A DNA stretch of 64,000 nt from Petrosia ficiformis (taxonomy: Eukaryota > Porifera > Demospongiae > Haplosclerida > Petrosiidae): the NCBI GenBank assembly GCA_947044365.1, contig OX345644.1, positions 5,028,577 to 5,092,576 of the forward strand, written 5' to 3'. Numbering within the stretch: position 1 is the first letter of the stretch; the number at the start of each line of letters is the position of its first letter. This document shows, one piece after another, positions 14,417 through 26,800 of this stretch. The position numbers were made by a program, and so were the translations under genes. A model generated the notes under the pieces. That model had not been told where the DNA came from. It saw only the letters and a program-made list of their open reading frames with translations, and searched no databases.

Positions 14417-15619
14417 TAGTTAAAACACCGGTGCGAGTGTTGTATGGAAAATATAGCACGAGGGGTGGGGTCGAGAAGCTCATAAAGCACGAGGCGTAGC
14501 CGAGTGCTTTATGAGACTTCGAGACCTCACTTCCAGTGCTATATTTTCCAAGACAACACGAGCAAAACCGGTGCTTTAACTGGTTTATAGTACAGTATTA
14601 GTACTTTGGATTGATGCAATGGAGAAAAAGAATGAAGTACTTAGCGTTCTTGCACTAAACCCGAGGTAAGCGCGTTGTTTTCTAGTGTTATAAACAACAT
14701 CCGGAAAATATAGAACAGGATGTGGTCAAAAAAGTGTGCTATATGGAAAATATAGAACAGTCGGTACCTTTGATGTTAGGCGTGAAAGTGCTTTAAATGT
14801 ATATTATAACACGCCTATGAGTGCTATATCAGATATATATTCACCGAACACGAGGGCCGTAGGCGAGGTGATTATAAATCTGATATGATACATCACGAGT
14901 AGTCGTGTTATAATTAATATATTTTCCAAGACAAAACCTTTGTTTTTGTCTGTTGCTTCTCCTGCCTTTCTGTCTTCACTTTGAAGAAGGTAAGCATTGT
15001 TTTCTTGTAGTCTGCGTCAACGGCAGATTATATATATATATATACATATAACATACAATTATACATACCTATTTCAAATGTTTACAATTATATGTATATA
15101 TATATATATATATAATATATATATATATATTATATATATATATAATATATATATATATATTATATATATATATAATTTATATATATATAGTATGATGGTG
15201 ACATCATCCCTTTGATGTGGTGAGGTCTATATTCTGTATATAGGACCCAAAACAGGTCTATATTTGGAGAAATTAACCCATTAACAACATGCAATACTTT
15301 ATTGCCAAGTATAATAGTATTTTATTGTTGTGAAATCATTGATCAATATATAGTTTGGGAAAAGATCATCATGCAGTCAGACAGTACTAATCATGTAGTT
15401 CATTGATGTGGTGAGTCCTATATATTGTATGCAGGAGATGTCACCATCATACAGTATATTGTATATAGTATGCTAATAGGTCCTATATACTGAATATAGG
15501 ACCCTCGTTTTGTGTCCTTGGATGTGATATAGCCTTCGCAGGCTCGGGCTATATCACATCCTTGGACACAAAACTCAGGTCCTATATTTTATATATAGGA
15601 CGTATTAGCATATTATATA

Positions 15620-15663
<44 letters not shown>

Positions 15664-16240
15664 TAGTTAATAGAAACATCAAAGAGCCGACAGGGTGTAT
15701 ATATGGCATATATCCCCGACCACAGGGCAGTTATACAACCGCAGGGAAGTTATACAACCACATCAAAGTTCGTTCATGGGGATATATTATCCCTGGTATG
15801 ACGTCATGGTTTTGCACATGCGCAGTCACCGAAAGTCTAAAGAGAATGAAGGCTAAGCGTGTTCGACAAGTAAACACAGAAAATAAGCTCTCTTTGTCTC
15901 TTAATAAAAGAATCAATAGATGGGCGTTTCTCCCAGGAACTATTCGTTTGATTGCCCCATATCGCCGAAAGTGTAAGTTGTGTTAGCCTGTTACTCGTGT
16001 CCATTGTCCTGTTCTTCTTTGATGTTTCTGTTAGCTATAGAATATATTATATGTACCATGGCTTCTCGGTATATATATATATTACATATATACCTGTTTC
16101 AAATGTTTTATACCATCACGGATTTCATTGTTTTGTAGTCCCTCGTCTGTTAACTGTTTTACTAACTCAGGAAACACAGACATAAACTTTTCTCTGTAGC
16201 TCTCTACATAATATTTACATTTGCCTTCTCCTTCAGCCAT
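3141..16240 (-). CDS. FDPS: Farnesyl diphosphate synthase
   Basis: Makes geranyl and then farnesyl diphosphate from IPP and DMAPP, feeding sterol, dolichol, ubiquinone and prenylation pathways; cytosolic/peroxisomal in animals. Coding exons in transcript order: 16240-16094, 11504-11480, 9625-9510, 8689-8609, 8539-8417, 6951-6863, 5229-5157, 4453-4376, 3700-3566, 3347-3141. All borders are GT-AG, phases close, and the total is 357 residues plus stop (human cytosolic form about 353). The first Asp-rich motif DDVMD is at residues 105-109, preceded by LQGFFLVA. The two Phe just before it are the farnesyl chain-length signature. TRRGQ follows; [12 protein letters not shown] is near 200-211; the second Asp-rich motif [15 protein letters not shown] starts at 245; the C-terminus is IYKRKK. 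The start is the first Met (MAEGEGKCK) of the only fitting first exon. No presequence is seen. Nothing is missing from the active site, so I expect a working enzyme. Confidence 0.97.
4498..4757. repeat. GTTTTAGTTAACTA-type MITE (copy 1)
   Basis: Left end reads tgttgttttagttaacta and right end reads tcatactaaaacaaca, inverted with respect to each other; the interior repeats ctataactaaa words. Same family at 7748-8011, 34672-34938 and 48108-48684. Non-coding, within an FDPS intron. Confidence 0.65.
5230..6862. other. FDPS intron, no further gene recognised
   Basis: 1.6 kb of intron between the exon ending FTID-R and the exon starting YKAIVKYK. A minus-strand open frame at 5457-5675 does not resemble any FDPS segment and interrupts no phase. 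A poly-T run lies near 6715-6725. Nothing else supported. Confidence 0.6.
7748..8011. repeat. GTTTTAGTTAACTA-type MITE (copy 2)
   Basis: Begins tgttgttttggttaacta and ends tcaaactaaaacaacac, forming terminal inverted repeats; the interior carries many ataactaaa words. Lies in an FDPS intron. Confidence 0.7.
9812..10113. mobile_element. hAT-like MITE with CAGGGTTTCATACAG ends
   Basis: Terminal inverted repeats CAGGGTTTCATACAG (9812) and CTGTATGAAATCCTG (ending 10113) pair with one mismatch. The CAGGG terminus is typical of hAT elements. No convincing 8-bp target duplication and no coding capacity remain. Lies in an FDPS intron. Confidence 0.6.
10595..11169 (-). mobile_element. Internally deleted hAT transposon with transposase C-terminus
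   Basis: Ends CAGGGTTTCATTTAG (10595) and CTAAATGAAAGCCTG (to 11169) are inverted repeats. On the minus strand, about 10915-10720 encodes [20 protein letters not shown], then a stretch with [12 protein letters not shown]. This is the conserved C-terminal dimerisation region of hAT transposases. The frame shifts just upstream and the N-terminal catalytic part is absent, so this is a dead remnant inside an FDPS intron. Confidence 0.75.
11480..11504 (-). other. FDPS: 25-nt micro-exon of FDPS
   Basis: This exon encodes VLEYNVPK plus the first base of a Gly codon. It is bounded by a minus-strand acceptor (AG complementing 11505-11506) and a GTGAG donor (11475-11479). It joins a 4.6 kb upstream intron to a 1.85 kb downstream intron. 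The encoded peptide matches the conserved VLEYN segment of FDPS that precedes GGKYNRG in vertebrates. Confidence 0.9.
12296..13270. mobile_element. Non-autonomous element with GGTCAAATAC ends
   Basis: Left end aggtcaaatac (near 12305) and right end gtatttgacct (near 13256) are inverted, both beside short runs of acaaatacaaatac words. The roughly 950-bp interior holds short open frames with no recognisable domain. Lies in FDPS intron 1. Confidence 0.5.
13310..13434. mobile_element. 125-bp palindromic MITE
   Basis: Starts catggcttc and ends gaagccatg. The interior also pairs: ggtgagtatcagcaatatca against the reverse of gctgatactgctgata, and aagataggagcc against gttgctatcgag. One transcript would fold into a single long hairpin. 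Confidence 0.75.
13655..13831 (+). repeat. Direct repeat copy 1 flanking FDPS exon 1
   Basis: About 175 bp starting gcacatgatcagactgatat and ending aaacttcaagttttataaa recur at about 16562-16745 in the same orientation, differing mainly in (TA)n length and a small indel. The first coding exon of FDPS lies between the two copies. The short open frames within do not resemble a known domain. Confidence 0.8.
14056..14335. mobile_element. Palindromic MITE, GGTCCTATATAC family
   Basis: Contains the word gatggtgacatcatccc and a large palindrome made of taggtcctatatactg, tgtgatatagcc and gctcgggctatatcaca with matching reverse complements through cgtattagcatacta. A related composite copy lies at 15186-15620 and a shorter one at 35865-36010. 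Confidence 0.75.
14341..14412. repeat. (TA)n microsatellite
   Basis: About 60 bp of uninterrupted TA dinucleotides between two palindromic MITEs, in FDPS intron 1. Confidence 0.95.
14420..14580. mobile_element. 161-bp palindromic MITE with CACCGGTG ends
   Basis: Starts gttaaaacaccggtgcgag and ends acgagcaaaaccggtgctttaac. The interior cataaagcacgaggcgtag pairs with ctcggctacgcctcgtgc-type sequence, so the whole element is a near-perfect hairpin. Confidence 0.8.
15090..15190. repeat. TA-rich microsatellite
   Basis: Alternating TA tract with a few TAATA interruptions. Any open frame here is low-complexity sequence without coding meaning. Confidence 0.9.
15186..15662. mobile_element. Second GGTCCTATATAC-family palindromic MITE
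   Basis: Begins with the same tatgatggtgacatcatccc word as the 14056 copy. It is interrupted by about 150 bp of unrelated sequence (15245-15400), then continues through taggtcctatatactg and the gatatagcc / ggctatatc palindrome. It ends in a (TA)n run at 15627-15661. Confidence 0.65.
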
Positions 16241-16305
16241 GACCAGTTCTCTTCATGTATATAATTATGTACGTTACGTGGTTTTAAGGCGTGGTCTGGT
16301 ACGAG

Positions 16306-16329
16306 AATCGATCGATCGATCGATCGATC
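16306..16329. repeat. (ATCG)n tetranucleotide repeat in the FDPS promoter region
   Basis: About six uninterrupted copies of ATCG, 66 bp from the FDPS start codon. It sits beside the short CpG-containing motif acgttacgtgg. Confidence 0.9.
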
Positions 16330-16561
16330 AGATATCGTACGATTATATGGAACCACTCCCGTTAGGTCAAAATTTGCCGCCTGTTCAGCGTTTTTTTCTT
16401 GTATGGTCCTTGGCGTATATAAATATTTCTTGTGTGAAACTCAACTGGCAAGGTTATATATAGATGGATTATTTTCTGAGCTTGATTCTGCCATTATTGA
16501 TGATGAGTCCGAAAACAACTGAGGATCTAGCACTGTTGATGAACTTTGTGGATTGATGCTT

Positions 16562-16745
16562 CTGCACATGATCAGACTGATATTATGAATATCATTATAG
16601 GCCTTATATCAACCCTATGGTTTCATATCCATATGTGTATCGCATACATAACATCTGTTGGTAACTTTGATGTACCTGTTAGCTATGATTATATATATAT
16701 ATATATATATATATATCCCGATACAGCAAAACTTCAAGTTTTATA
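16562..16745 (+). repeat. Direct repeat copy 2 flanking FDPS exon 1
   Basis: Partner of the copy at 13655-13831: same gcacatgatcagactgatat start and aacttcaagttttataaa end, with a longer (TA)n run in the middle. Confidence 0.8.
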
Positions 16746-17845
16746 AAACTGAGCATGAAGATTCATATTCAGGTGTATCAGGTTTTTTTTTGTTCAGTAG
16801 ATTCAATGTTGTGTAGTGTAAATAAATGTCTTTGCTACTGGTACTAATATTAGATTTACATGTCCAAAACATTCGGTATACAATTGTGCAATATTTTTCA
16901 TCAATATTAATTAATAACAAATATAGCAAATGCCATTATGCAAGTGAACGTGATGACTAGTTTAAATGGTTTAAAAAGAAATTGAATTGAGAAAGATAAT
17001 CAAGACGTGATTTCTGAATATAGAGAGTTCTATATTGTTGAGGGATAGAACAAAGTAGTGTGACAGTAAATCATTATATTCCTGTGATGATAATTACGGA
17101 GAAGATAATGAATGACCTTTATATATAGGTTGAAATTCAATAGAGACATTGTGAATGAAGCAGGAATCTTTAATAATTTTGAAAAGGTCTTGCCTTATTA
17201 CGACAAGTTGACAATTTCTCAAATCAGACGAAGAAGACGAAGACTTTGAGCATGTCTTTAATGCAAAATCTTGTATGGATTCGATTTGAGATGCAAGATA
17301 CAAGGAAGGTGTGTTCTAGATACTTGAGCAGTACTTGGCCTAACCATTGTAGTATATAATTTCAAGAGTAGTCTAATAGGAGTTGCAAGTAATTTTTAAA
17401 ATGCCTAAAGATTAAATCCAATGATACTTTTACCTTTTCTGCTAATAGTATATATTGATGTGATGTAATCATGACGTGTTACAAAAAAGAGAGACACCAA
17501 AAGTATATGAAGACATAAATCTGTTGAAGAGACACTTTGAAAGAGTCAAATGAAGATTGAGAAAAGAACATAAAGTTCGATGTTGAAATCACTTTCTCGA
17601 AAAAGATAGTTTCAACAAAGATAAGGAATCAAAGAGGTATTTAGTGTCATGTGGAGAAGAAGGTGGACGATAAAAACAACCAACAACGAACTTGAGATTT
17701 GACAGAAACTGCTAAGCGTGTACCGTTGAGGGGAGGGGCTGGCTACGCTGGTGTAATCCGATATTGATTAACTATAATTACGTAAGAGAAATTGCAGTTA
17801 TAATTATAATTATAGCCCAATTGGAATGCAGTTTCATTACATGAG

Positions 17846-20800
17846 ATGGACTGTTTTGTAACGTTACTAGTAATTCTTTCACTATTCCTTATAGCAGTTG
17901 ATGGACAAGTGTAAGTAAATATATCATTATAATTAATGGTCCAACGCTTGCAATTCGGTTTGTATAGGCCAATAAAAAGGCATTTATATATATACTTTTA
18001 TAATTATTATTGCAATTTTATATTATAGGTGCTACAACACAACTTCATACATTTCATACTATCCAGTGATAACCTACTATGCAGAGCCTGAAATAGACTA
18101 TTATGAATCGTGTGGTTGGTGGTCATGCATCTCAAAGACAAGAACTGTGTAAGTGACTACAGGCTATAAAAGTCAGCAAAAGAAGCTTTCGCATTGTATA
18201 TTACTTTAGGTAGTCTAATAATTATTATTTGTATCAGTGTCAATCTATATAATTTTACTATAATAATTATACCATGTTAGCCCAAGGGCCTTCTTCCAGC
18301 TATATGTCATACAACTTACATAGCTGAAAATGACCCTTGTGCCGAAATGTTAACGCTCTTTTCGTTATTATTTTTATTGCGTTCTATTATATAAAATTCA
18401 AGAATCACCACAATTTACTATTGTTTGAAAAGAATGAAAGGAAAGTTATAATTTAAAAACAGCAATTTCAGACAGATTCAAACTTGTTTAAGGTTCTTCT
18501 ATGGGGTGGGGCACTTTAAAAAGTAAAGTAAGCCAGCCGTTTCTAGTTCTTTGAAAAGTCTGGACTCTATATATAATTATAGTTAGCTTCTCAAATTTAA
18601 CTTCTGGCACATTTACAGTGATTTACTTGTCTTTTCATTTTCCAAACTCAAAAACCTCTTATTGGGTAGTGTCGACTCTCGAGGCAGCCATCCATTTAAT
18701 ATCCCAGCGACAATTTGTGGTATTTTTATGACGTAATGAATTTAATTATATATAGCCACCCACCACCAACAGCGAATTCATCATCGGACTGCAACCTCGG
18801 GCTGCAACCTCGGGCTATGCTCTTGGGATTATGAATGTCATTTCTGGCATTGTGTATCAGCCTAGATACAGAAACGCAACTCTCATAATTATTATGAATA
18901 GCCGCCCATACATTACAATTGCAAGTAATAAGCTGAAATCTATGCTAATATATACATATAAGTTAATTAAAATATACATATAATTTATAATTATTGAATA
19001 TTTTTATGACTAACAATATCTTTTAGATGCACAGAAATCGTCGTTAAAGTAAAGAACCGGCTAGTAGCAAAACTGGCAAAATCTTTATAATAATTATAAA
19101 GATTTTGCCAGTTATTATTGTTATTGTTATAATAATTATTATTCTTTTTCATAAAAATAGATTTCTACGTTTCTGGAGCTATTAAAGTAGTTTTATATAG
19201 CACAAATACAATTTTATTTTAAGTTGCATTCAGGGGAACAAACTTTGTACTGTTCTGTTTCTTGACCTACACAGTGAATACTTTCAGCCACTACAGCAAC
19301 CTACTTATGATAGGACGCCAATTTTAAGATGGATATGTTATACATATTTACATAGCCAATATACGCATTTTACACACTAAGTTTACAGCAACACTTTTAC
19401 AAATAGAATATATAAAAGCAAAATTTGTAAACCCAGATGATACTGAACCGCTGTTCATGCGCAAATAGGTGTGCTTCTGTACTGATGTGTTAGTTGCTTA
19501 CAGTCAGATGAGAAATTTTCATCAACATCATAATTATACCAATAATTCATTGCATATAATAGTTTTTGATTAATCAGTATATATTATCAGTGTTCTAGAT
19601 ATGATATATTATAATTATTATTATATAAAGGATATATATATAATTATATTATTACTATTAGCTATATATAAATGATACTGTGGAACATTGCAGTAAATTT
19701 TGAGTACTGTCTCCTCGACACAATTCCTGTAAAAAATATCAATGCTGTAAATAAAACAGAATAGTCATCACATATTTGATCAAGAATTTACCTGAGTTAT
19801 TTAAAAATAGAATCGAAACAAGAATAATAAAAAACATTTTTAAAAATGAAAGAGTATGTAGGGATATATATCAAAACCGAAAAAAGCACAGGAACAAGAT
19901 GGCTTTGGCAAAAAACCACTTCCACATTAAACACCACTTCCACATAACAACCCTACATAAGTATATAGAGCTAGAGTAAAGGCAAAACACAAAGAAGCGA
20001 TACTTATGTAGGGTTGTTATGTGGAAGTGGTATTTATTTTGTTGTCAAAGCCATCTTGTTCCTGTGCTTTTTTTCGGTTGAGTGATATTATACAAATGCA
20101 AACGGAAAAAAGCTAGCTAAACAATGTGAAGGGACATAATCGTATTATTCCTCAATACAATGTTTGTCCATTTATTCTGTCCTCATTAGGCCATTAGCAA
20201 CAGGATGTTATTCATCATTCAAATAGAGAGAAATATTGAATTATCATAAGATGTACGGTCTAGGGGAACAGATTTGCAGAACAATATGGTCTTTCATATT
20301 TACGGCTCAAATCTCCTGTTGCCCTAATAACTTGCACTGATTTTTGGGGCTGTGTAGAGTTTGAGTCTTACTTATGCTTTGCTACATTTACAATCGTCAC
20401 CTGTTTGTGTACTCCATCCGATATGTTTATCATTAAATTTATGTAAATAATTTTAGTGATGTAGTTTGAAATTTTGGTTTTAGCACAAGCCTTGCATATA
20501 TAAAAGTAGTTGAAAGGTCTGAAGCAGTATTTGGTTTAGAGTAACAAGGGTTTATGAATAAGTATGTGGGAGTGAGGTATGTATAGTTCAATCTAATCTG
20601 CATGGATTTTTTTTGATGATGTTAGTTCCAGAAGCCCTTTCATCATAGATGGCAATATTTTTTGAAAATATCAATTAAACACTCTGTCTGGTTTTATAGG
20701 TTTCAAAAGAAGTCCTTCGCTTCATATGTAACATTCACAAAATATAGAAGGCAGAGTAGTTGTTGCACTGGATTCACAGGATTTCCTCCACTGTTTTGCT

Positions 20801-23800
20801 ATGGTATGTATATAGTGTTTTAGTATTTCCTTTAGTTTTACAGTCAGACCTGTGTATTCGAATATGTCTGTACTTAATAGCCAATATATAACAATTCTTA
20901 TTAATCAATCTTGTGATAGGTAGGCTAATAATGCCCACCCTTAGCTATGCCACTGGATTTAATTCACTCCTGGATTATCTTTGCAATTGTTACTCCGACT
21001 CCACCATTGGATGTCACACAAAGCTGCATGCCACAAAACTACCTTTCACTATATTCATCATGGGTCTTCTTAAATGCAACATAGTAGCACAATAAAAATA
21101 CTTTTAATAAAAGAGCTTTTTGATCCAAAGGCCTTTTATAGCTACAATGAGTATGTACAGTTTATAATATGAGTGCATGCAATGGTGGTTCAAAAGAAGT
21201 GGATGGGTGGAGTTTAAAGAGGTCCTAAAATGCATGATAGTATATATAATTTTTGATATATAGTTCCAATGGTTAACAGGTGAATTCTTCTGAGAGGATG
21301 TTGATGGCAAGACCTTTGTAGAACTGACAAGACAGATTTAGTACAATCACTGGGTCAGTATTGAGTGTTGTTGATGTTTCTTTGAGGTTAATATCTTCGA
21401 ACTGGAATCTATCTGTGATAGGAGAAGTGTCAAAGAAACTATCCACATCAAAGAAACATCAAGAACACTGAGTACTGAAGACGTTTTATTGAGAATAGAG
21501 CTATTCTTGGGCCTTGTGAAGTGTATTATCTTTCAGCTTCCATGATAATACACAGGAGGGCAAACATCCCCCTCCCACACTCTCCCCTTGGCCAGGGGCG
21601 GGTCTAGAAATTTTGTAAGGTAGGGTGAACTTGGTGCGCTGAGGGTGTCGCGAAAATTTTGCTAATTAATTTTCATGAAAGGTGTGGTCACTTAATTTTG
21701 GCCTACCACGCTATACGCATCTTCTGCGTCCAAATTTTTGATGCAGAATTATGTTTGTTGTGTAAACTAACTCCACCCTTCATGTCATTTATGTAAACAA
21801 TTCAGAGAAAATTTATTTTTTTTAATTTTCAAATACATTTTCATACAAGTAAAAACTTAGGGGGGGGGGGGGGGGGCAATTGCCCCCCCTGCCCCTGCCC
21901 TTGGCAAGTGCTTGCACAACTACATCAGCTTGTCAACAAGTACTGTTACACCAGAGTCACATTAACTTCTAATTGAAATTTTTAAGTAGAACCCTGACAT
22001 GTGTCAACTATCTAAACAATAATTATAGTATCATGCATTATCTCATATAGTGCCTTTTTCCATCCATTTTTTTTTTGTACAATCATTCATATAATACAGG
22101 AAACAATAAACATAGACTAGGCCTTTGGGTGGGCTAAAACATTCTTTTATAAAGATTACTCATTCTTATGTTCCAAGAAATGTTTATAAAGAATACTCAT
22201 TATTATGTTCAAAGAAACTGTGATGGTATTTAGTTGTTCAATTAAGTATTAAAGCGCTATTAGCAAAAGTCTTGCCATGAAAATCTCCCACAAATCACTC
22301 ACACATCTCCGTTATATGCTAGCTATGTGTGAGGTAATTAATCTGAAGATATCATCTCAATACTTCCAGACCAGAATTTTACAATGAATGCAACTGGAAT
22401 ATCATTGTGATAGTTCAACAAACGAAAAAATGATTTGTCTGGAAAATAATAATAATAATATTATTATTATGATGAAGATTTTGCCAGTTCTGCTATTCGC
22501 CGGTTCTCTACTTTAAAGACAATCTTTGGTTTTCTAGAGGGTGTTGGTAGTCATTAATTATGCAACTGATACATAAGTACTTACACCACTATAAAGCAAA
22601 GTACAAAGAGCTGTACTTATGTAGGGTTATATGGAAGTGGTTTGTTTAATTTTGGGTCCCACCTAACCTTGTTCGCATGCTTTTTGGGTTTTGACATCCC
22701 TATATCTTTCATTATGTATGCATGCTCAGTTCTATATTATTGTAGTTTATATGCATGCATGTAAGTTACATACTATTGTGAAATTTAAAGAAAATACTTA
22801 TAGTCAAACAACATGTTATTATTTTTTGCACAGACAAGAATGAATGCAGCATTAATAATGGAGAGTGTGAACAGAACTGTCATAATACAAAGGGAAGCTA
22901 CTACTGTTCTTGTGATAATGGATACATACTCTCCACTAACAAGAAGGATTGTGATGGTTAGAAATTATAATAATTTATGTCATCTGTTGTCAGTTTGAGC
23001 ACACAGCTGGCATTGTGATTTGAAATTTGGAGCTTTGCTACATACCCATTTAAAAGGTTGAGCAGCTCTAGCCCCTATTTTTATACCTTTTTCATTCTGC
23101 TATATCTCCCTGACCGTGTTTTTGTACTATAATATGAAATAAAGATCATACTACTGAGTGAGTGTAGAATACACTGTAGTGTGCTGATGATATTTTTCAC
23201 AAACAAATTATTAGTTATTTTATGATAGTAGTCAGCTTGAAGTTGTCTTGAACGTCTCATCAAAATCTTCATCTAACATGACTTAAAAAGCAAACTCTGT
23301 TGTTGTATGTGTTTTGGGATTATATGCTTTGGCATCGCTACACACCATACGTTTGCTCCAAAACTACAGGATGTTTAGTGTGGTTTATAGGAGCATGCAG
23401 CAATGAAATGAGTATATATAATTATTTGCAATAATATAAGTAATGGCGTAGCTTGGGGGGGGGGGGGGGGGGGGGGGGGCAAGCTGGGACACATGCCCCC
23501 CCCCCCCCCCAAAAAAAAAGCTGAGCATTAATTACTTTTATAATTAACAATAATTGTTGTTTAGTTAACCATAACTATAATAGTGTGCTGCACATACATT
23601 ATAATTACGACTGGGATGATTAGTCAATTAATCAATCAATATTGAAAATTGTTCAGATTATCGATTGTAAGTCTGTGATATTGATTATGCTGAAAGATAT
23701 ACTTTTCAAGCAATGCGACAGCAAATCATGTACAATATGATAGTGACAGGATGCCTTTTTAATCATCAAATGGAAGGAGTTTCCTGCATTAATTGACTTA

Positions 23801-26800
23801 ACTGACCTAATTATTCCACTCAATTATCAATCAATCGATTTGTAGTTAGCAATAATCGATTTCAAAATCTCAGCTGATTTCCAGCCCTAATTGCTATCAG
23901 AAGTAATGATGTGTAATATTTGACCACACCCTCTATGAATAATTAACTAGCCAACAAAGCTCCACTTGCCAGTGTGCCCTACCATGCTTACTACTCTAGC
24001 TATGCCTCTGCTGGGCTGTGACTGATATTCTGACAGCAGGGCACAGTGTTTGGTGTGCAAAGCATACTGAAAATTTGCATATTCATTAATTTTCAGTGTC
24101 TAAATTAAAATGTCACTTACATACTCAATGAGACAATATAATGCTAATACAATTATATACTTATTTGTAGAGTATAGTACACCTAAATAGATTTATAATT
24201 AATCAAAATCTGAAAAACCACTGAAAACCAATGAAGTACATAACTTTTTTTCATTGTAGCTATGCATGCATAGCTAATAATTATTTGATTGTGCAGACAA
24301 TATTTAATTATTATTCTTTTTATTATTTATTCCCAGCTTCTCTCAGTAGATATGTGAGAAGATGTATTACAGATGATAATGATGGTTTAAATTTTTATGT
24401 TGGTGTTATGAGAAATCTGGAGGGATATACCTCAAATTTTAGTCTGTACATTAGCAATCTTTTAGAAAGAAAAGTGAATTACACTATAGAGAGTAACTCA
24501 ACCATTACAAGTGGAACAATATCTGTAGGTGATTCACATGTTGTGGGTTTCAGTAACAGCACTGTTACTTTGGATAGCTCTTATTCATATCGGAACCAAG
24601 GTATATATGTTCATTCTGATGGACAGATCTTATTACTTGTAGTCAACTACCAACCTTCTGCAATTGGGCTCTACTCAGCTTATCCACACCAAGTATTCCC
24701 AATCACTGAGTACCAGTATTATGCTGTTTCTATTAAATCAGCAATGCATACAATAAGTGAAATCCTATTGGTAGGGAATATGGACAACACAACTATAACA
24801 ATTACTCCAACTGCAGATGTTGTTCTTCCTTCTGATATTCATAGTCCAGATAGTGTAAATGAGACAGTTCATGCTGGAACAACAAAAACAATAAAACTAA
24901 ATCGTCTTCAAACATTTTTATTTGGTTCAGCTCTTGTTGATCTTAGTGGTACTTCCATTGTTTCTAACCAACCCCTTACAGTTATTAGTGGTCATGAGTG
25001 TGGGGCCATACCGTACAATTTTGGAAGTTGTGATCATGTTTCAGTACAAATTCCACCAACAGTAACATGGGGAAAAACATTTATTCTCACTCCTCATAAA
25101 GGCAGAACATCAGGACAGTCTTTCAAGCTAATCTCATCAGAAAATACAACTACTGTTATGCATAATTGTGATTCTGAAATCTCTACAATTGAATTTGCAT
25201 TTGCTGGTGATGTAGATACCATTTACACTAATTACACTACCTACTGTTATCTTGAGTCTGACAAGCCATTGTTAGTAATACAAATGATGCATGGTAACAC
25301 CACTGATGAGGATGGAGGCCCTTCTTTCTCTACAGTCCTCCCTACTGACCAATATAAAAGGGAAATTGTGTTTTTTATACAGAATACTCAAACATATGAG
25401 CATTATATTAACATTATTGCCACAGAACAAGATACTATAAAAATGGATGGCTCTGTTCTATCTCTATCGTGGAAGGAAATAAGAGATTTGAAAAATGAAG
25501 TAGTTGGATATGCTACACATATGGCTATTACTAGCAATTGGGATCATGTGATTACTAGTGACAATAATACCACATTCAGTGTACTTGTATATGGATTTGC
25601 AAGTTGTATAGGGTACTCCTACACTGCAAGAGTAGCAGGTAATTCATGTATTAGTTCTCTCTTACAGACAAACCAATACAAATCTTGCTAGAAAATGCAG
25701 CGAGATATCATAATTTTATTAATAATTATACTTTTAATTTATGAAATCAGTAATGAGTATGTAGTGCAAACTTAAACTCGGGGAGATGTATACATACTTG
25801 TGCAATAGCTCAATAGGATTAAATGTCACTAAAATCTCAATTCTTCTACTCCATTCTACAGCATTTAATATATGTATAATAGACAATGGTGGATGTGACC
25901 ACAACTGTTGCAACACTGGTAACAATTACTACTGTACCTGTAATGATGGATATGTGTTGAGTAGTGATGGAAATACATGTCAAGGTAAGTTTCATTACTT
26001 TAAAAAACATACCCACACTAATTTTATCACTTAATTTGCACATAAATATAAAATACCATAATAAATATCTAACATTTTCAAGTGAAAAATAGATTTGAGA
26101 TAGCTAAATTGGTATTGAAATTTTACTGGCTATATGTTTAATTTTACTATTACATAATTATGTATGCATGAAATTTTGTGATGGCAATAGTACCACACAA
26201 CTGCTCAACAATCAAGGGGATTCTATATGTGCTCCATAATTAATTTTATTGTGGACTAACTATCATTTTCCAATCACAAAATAGATTGTCCTAGATGTTG
26301 TATAGCAATCACAGAACGTGTGTTGTAGTTAAATTTTTGTTATTGTCCATAACTATGACTAAAACCCATTTCAGTAAGTCAGTGTGCCTTTTACTTTTAC
26401 TTAACTAAACTTTAACAAAATTACAATAAATAAATATTGGCCAAATATATAAATAGATCATTTCCACTTGAAGCAAATTCAGAATTATTTGTAACTGTAT
26501 GAGTAACGATGGTTTATGTATACAAATATAAGGGCTGTCTGGTTCAACACAGTGTATTAGTACAATTCTTATTATAATTCTTATTATAACTATGCTGTAT
26601 GTACACATAATCAAATTCAGAAAGCCATTATAATTATACATAGATGAAATAGACTCGTACAAATAAATTATTATTGATGTATATGCAAATACATTATATT
26701 TCCTTTGATATTGATATTAATGAAAGTAGTGAGAACACTGAAAATTTTTCTCATACATGCACAAACACTAATTGAAGTTTTACTGTGAATGTAACAGACA

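Larger units (their letters stand above)
16241..17845. other. Head-to-head intergenic region of FDPS and the adhesion GPCR
   Basis: 1.6 kb separates the two start codons. It holds a (GATC)n-type tetranucleotide run at 16306-16329, only about 66 bp upstream of the FDPS start, a direct-repeat copy at 16562-16745, and AT-rich sequence beyond. I see no firm TATA box or initiator. A bidirectional promoter region is inference from gene orientation only. Confidence 0.55.
17846..20803 (+). other. Signal peptide and EMI-like domain (exons 1-3)
   Basis: After the signal peptide, exons 2 and 3 encode about 76 residues starting VCYNTTSY, passing ESCGWWSC and [10 protein letters not shown], and ending [11 protein letters not shown] leading Cys, a middle Cys, basic-aromatic KYRRQ and a closing CCxGFxG are the pattern of EMI domains (emilin/multimerin type), which mediate protein-protein contacts in extracellular proteins. 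Spacing is not canonical everywhere, so this is EMI-like. Confidence 0.6.

Noticed and set aside
14997..15215. 72-codon open frame
   Set aside because: Almost entirely translated (TA)n repeat.
24231..24336. ATG at 24231 as a gene start for the first IgGFc-binding domain
   Set aside because: A strong acceptor (tattcccag) at 24336 joins the phase-1 EGF exon upstream, so the ATG is intronic.
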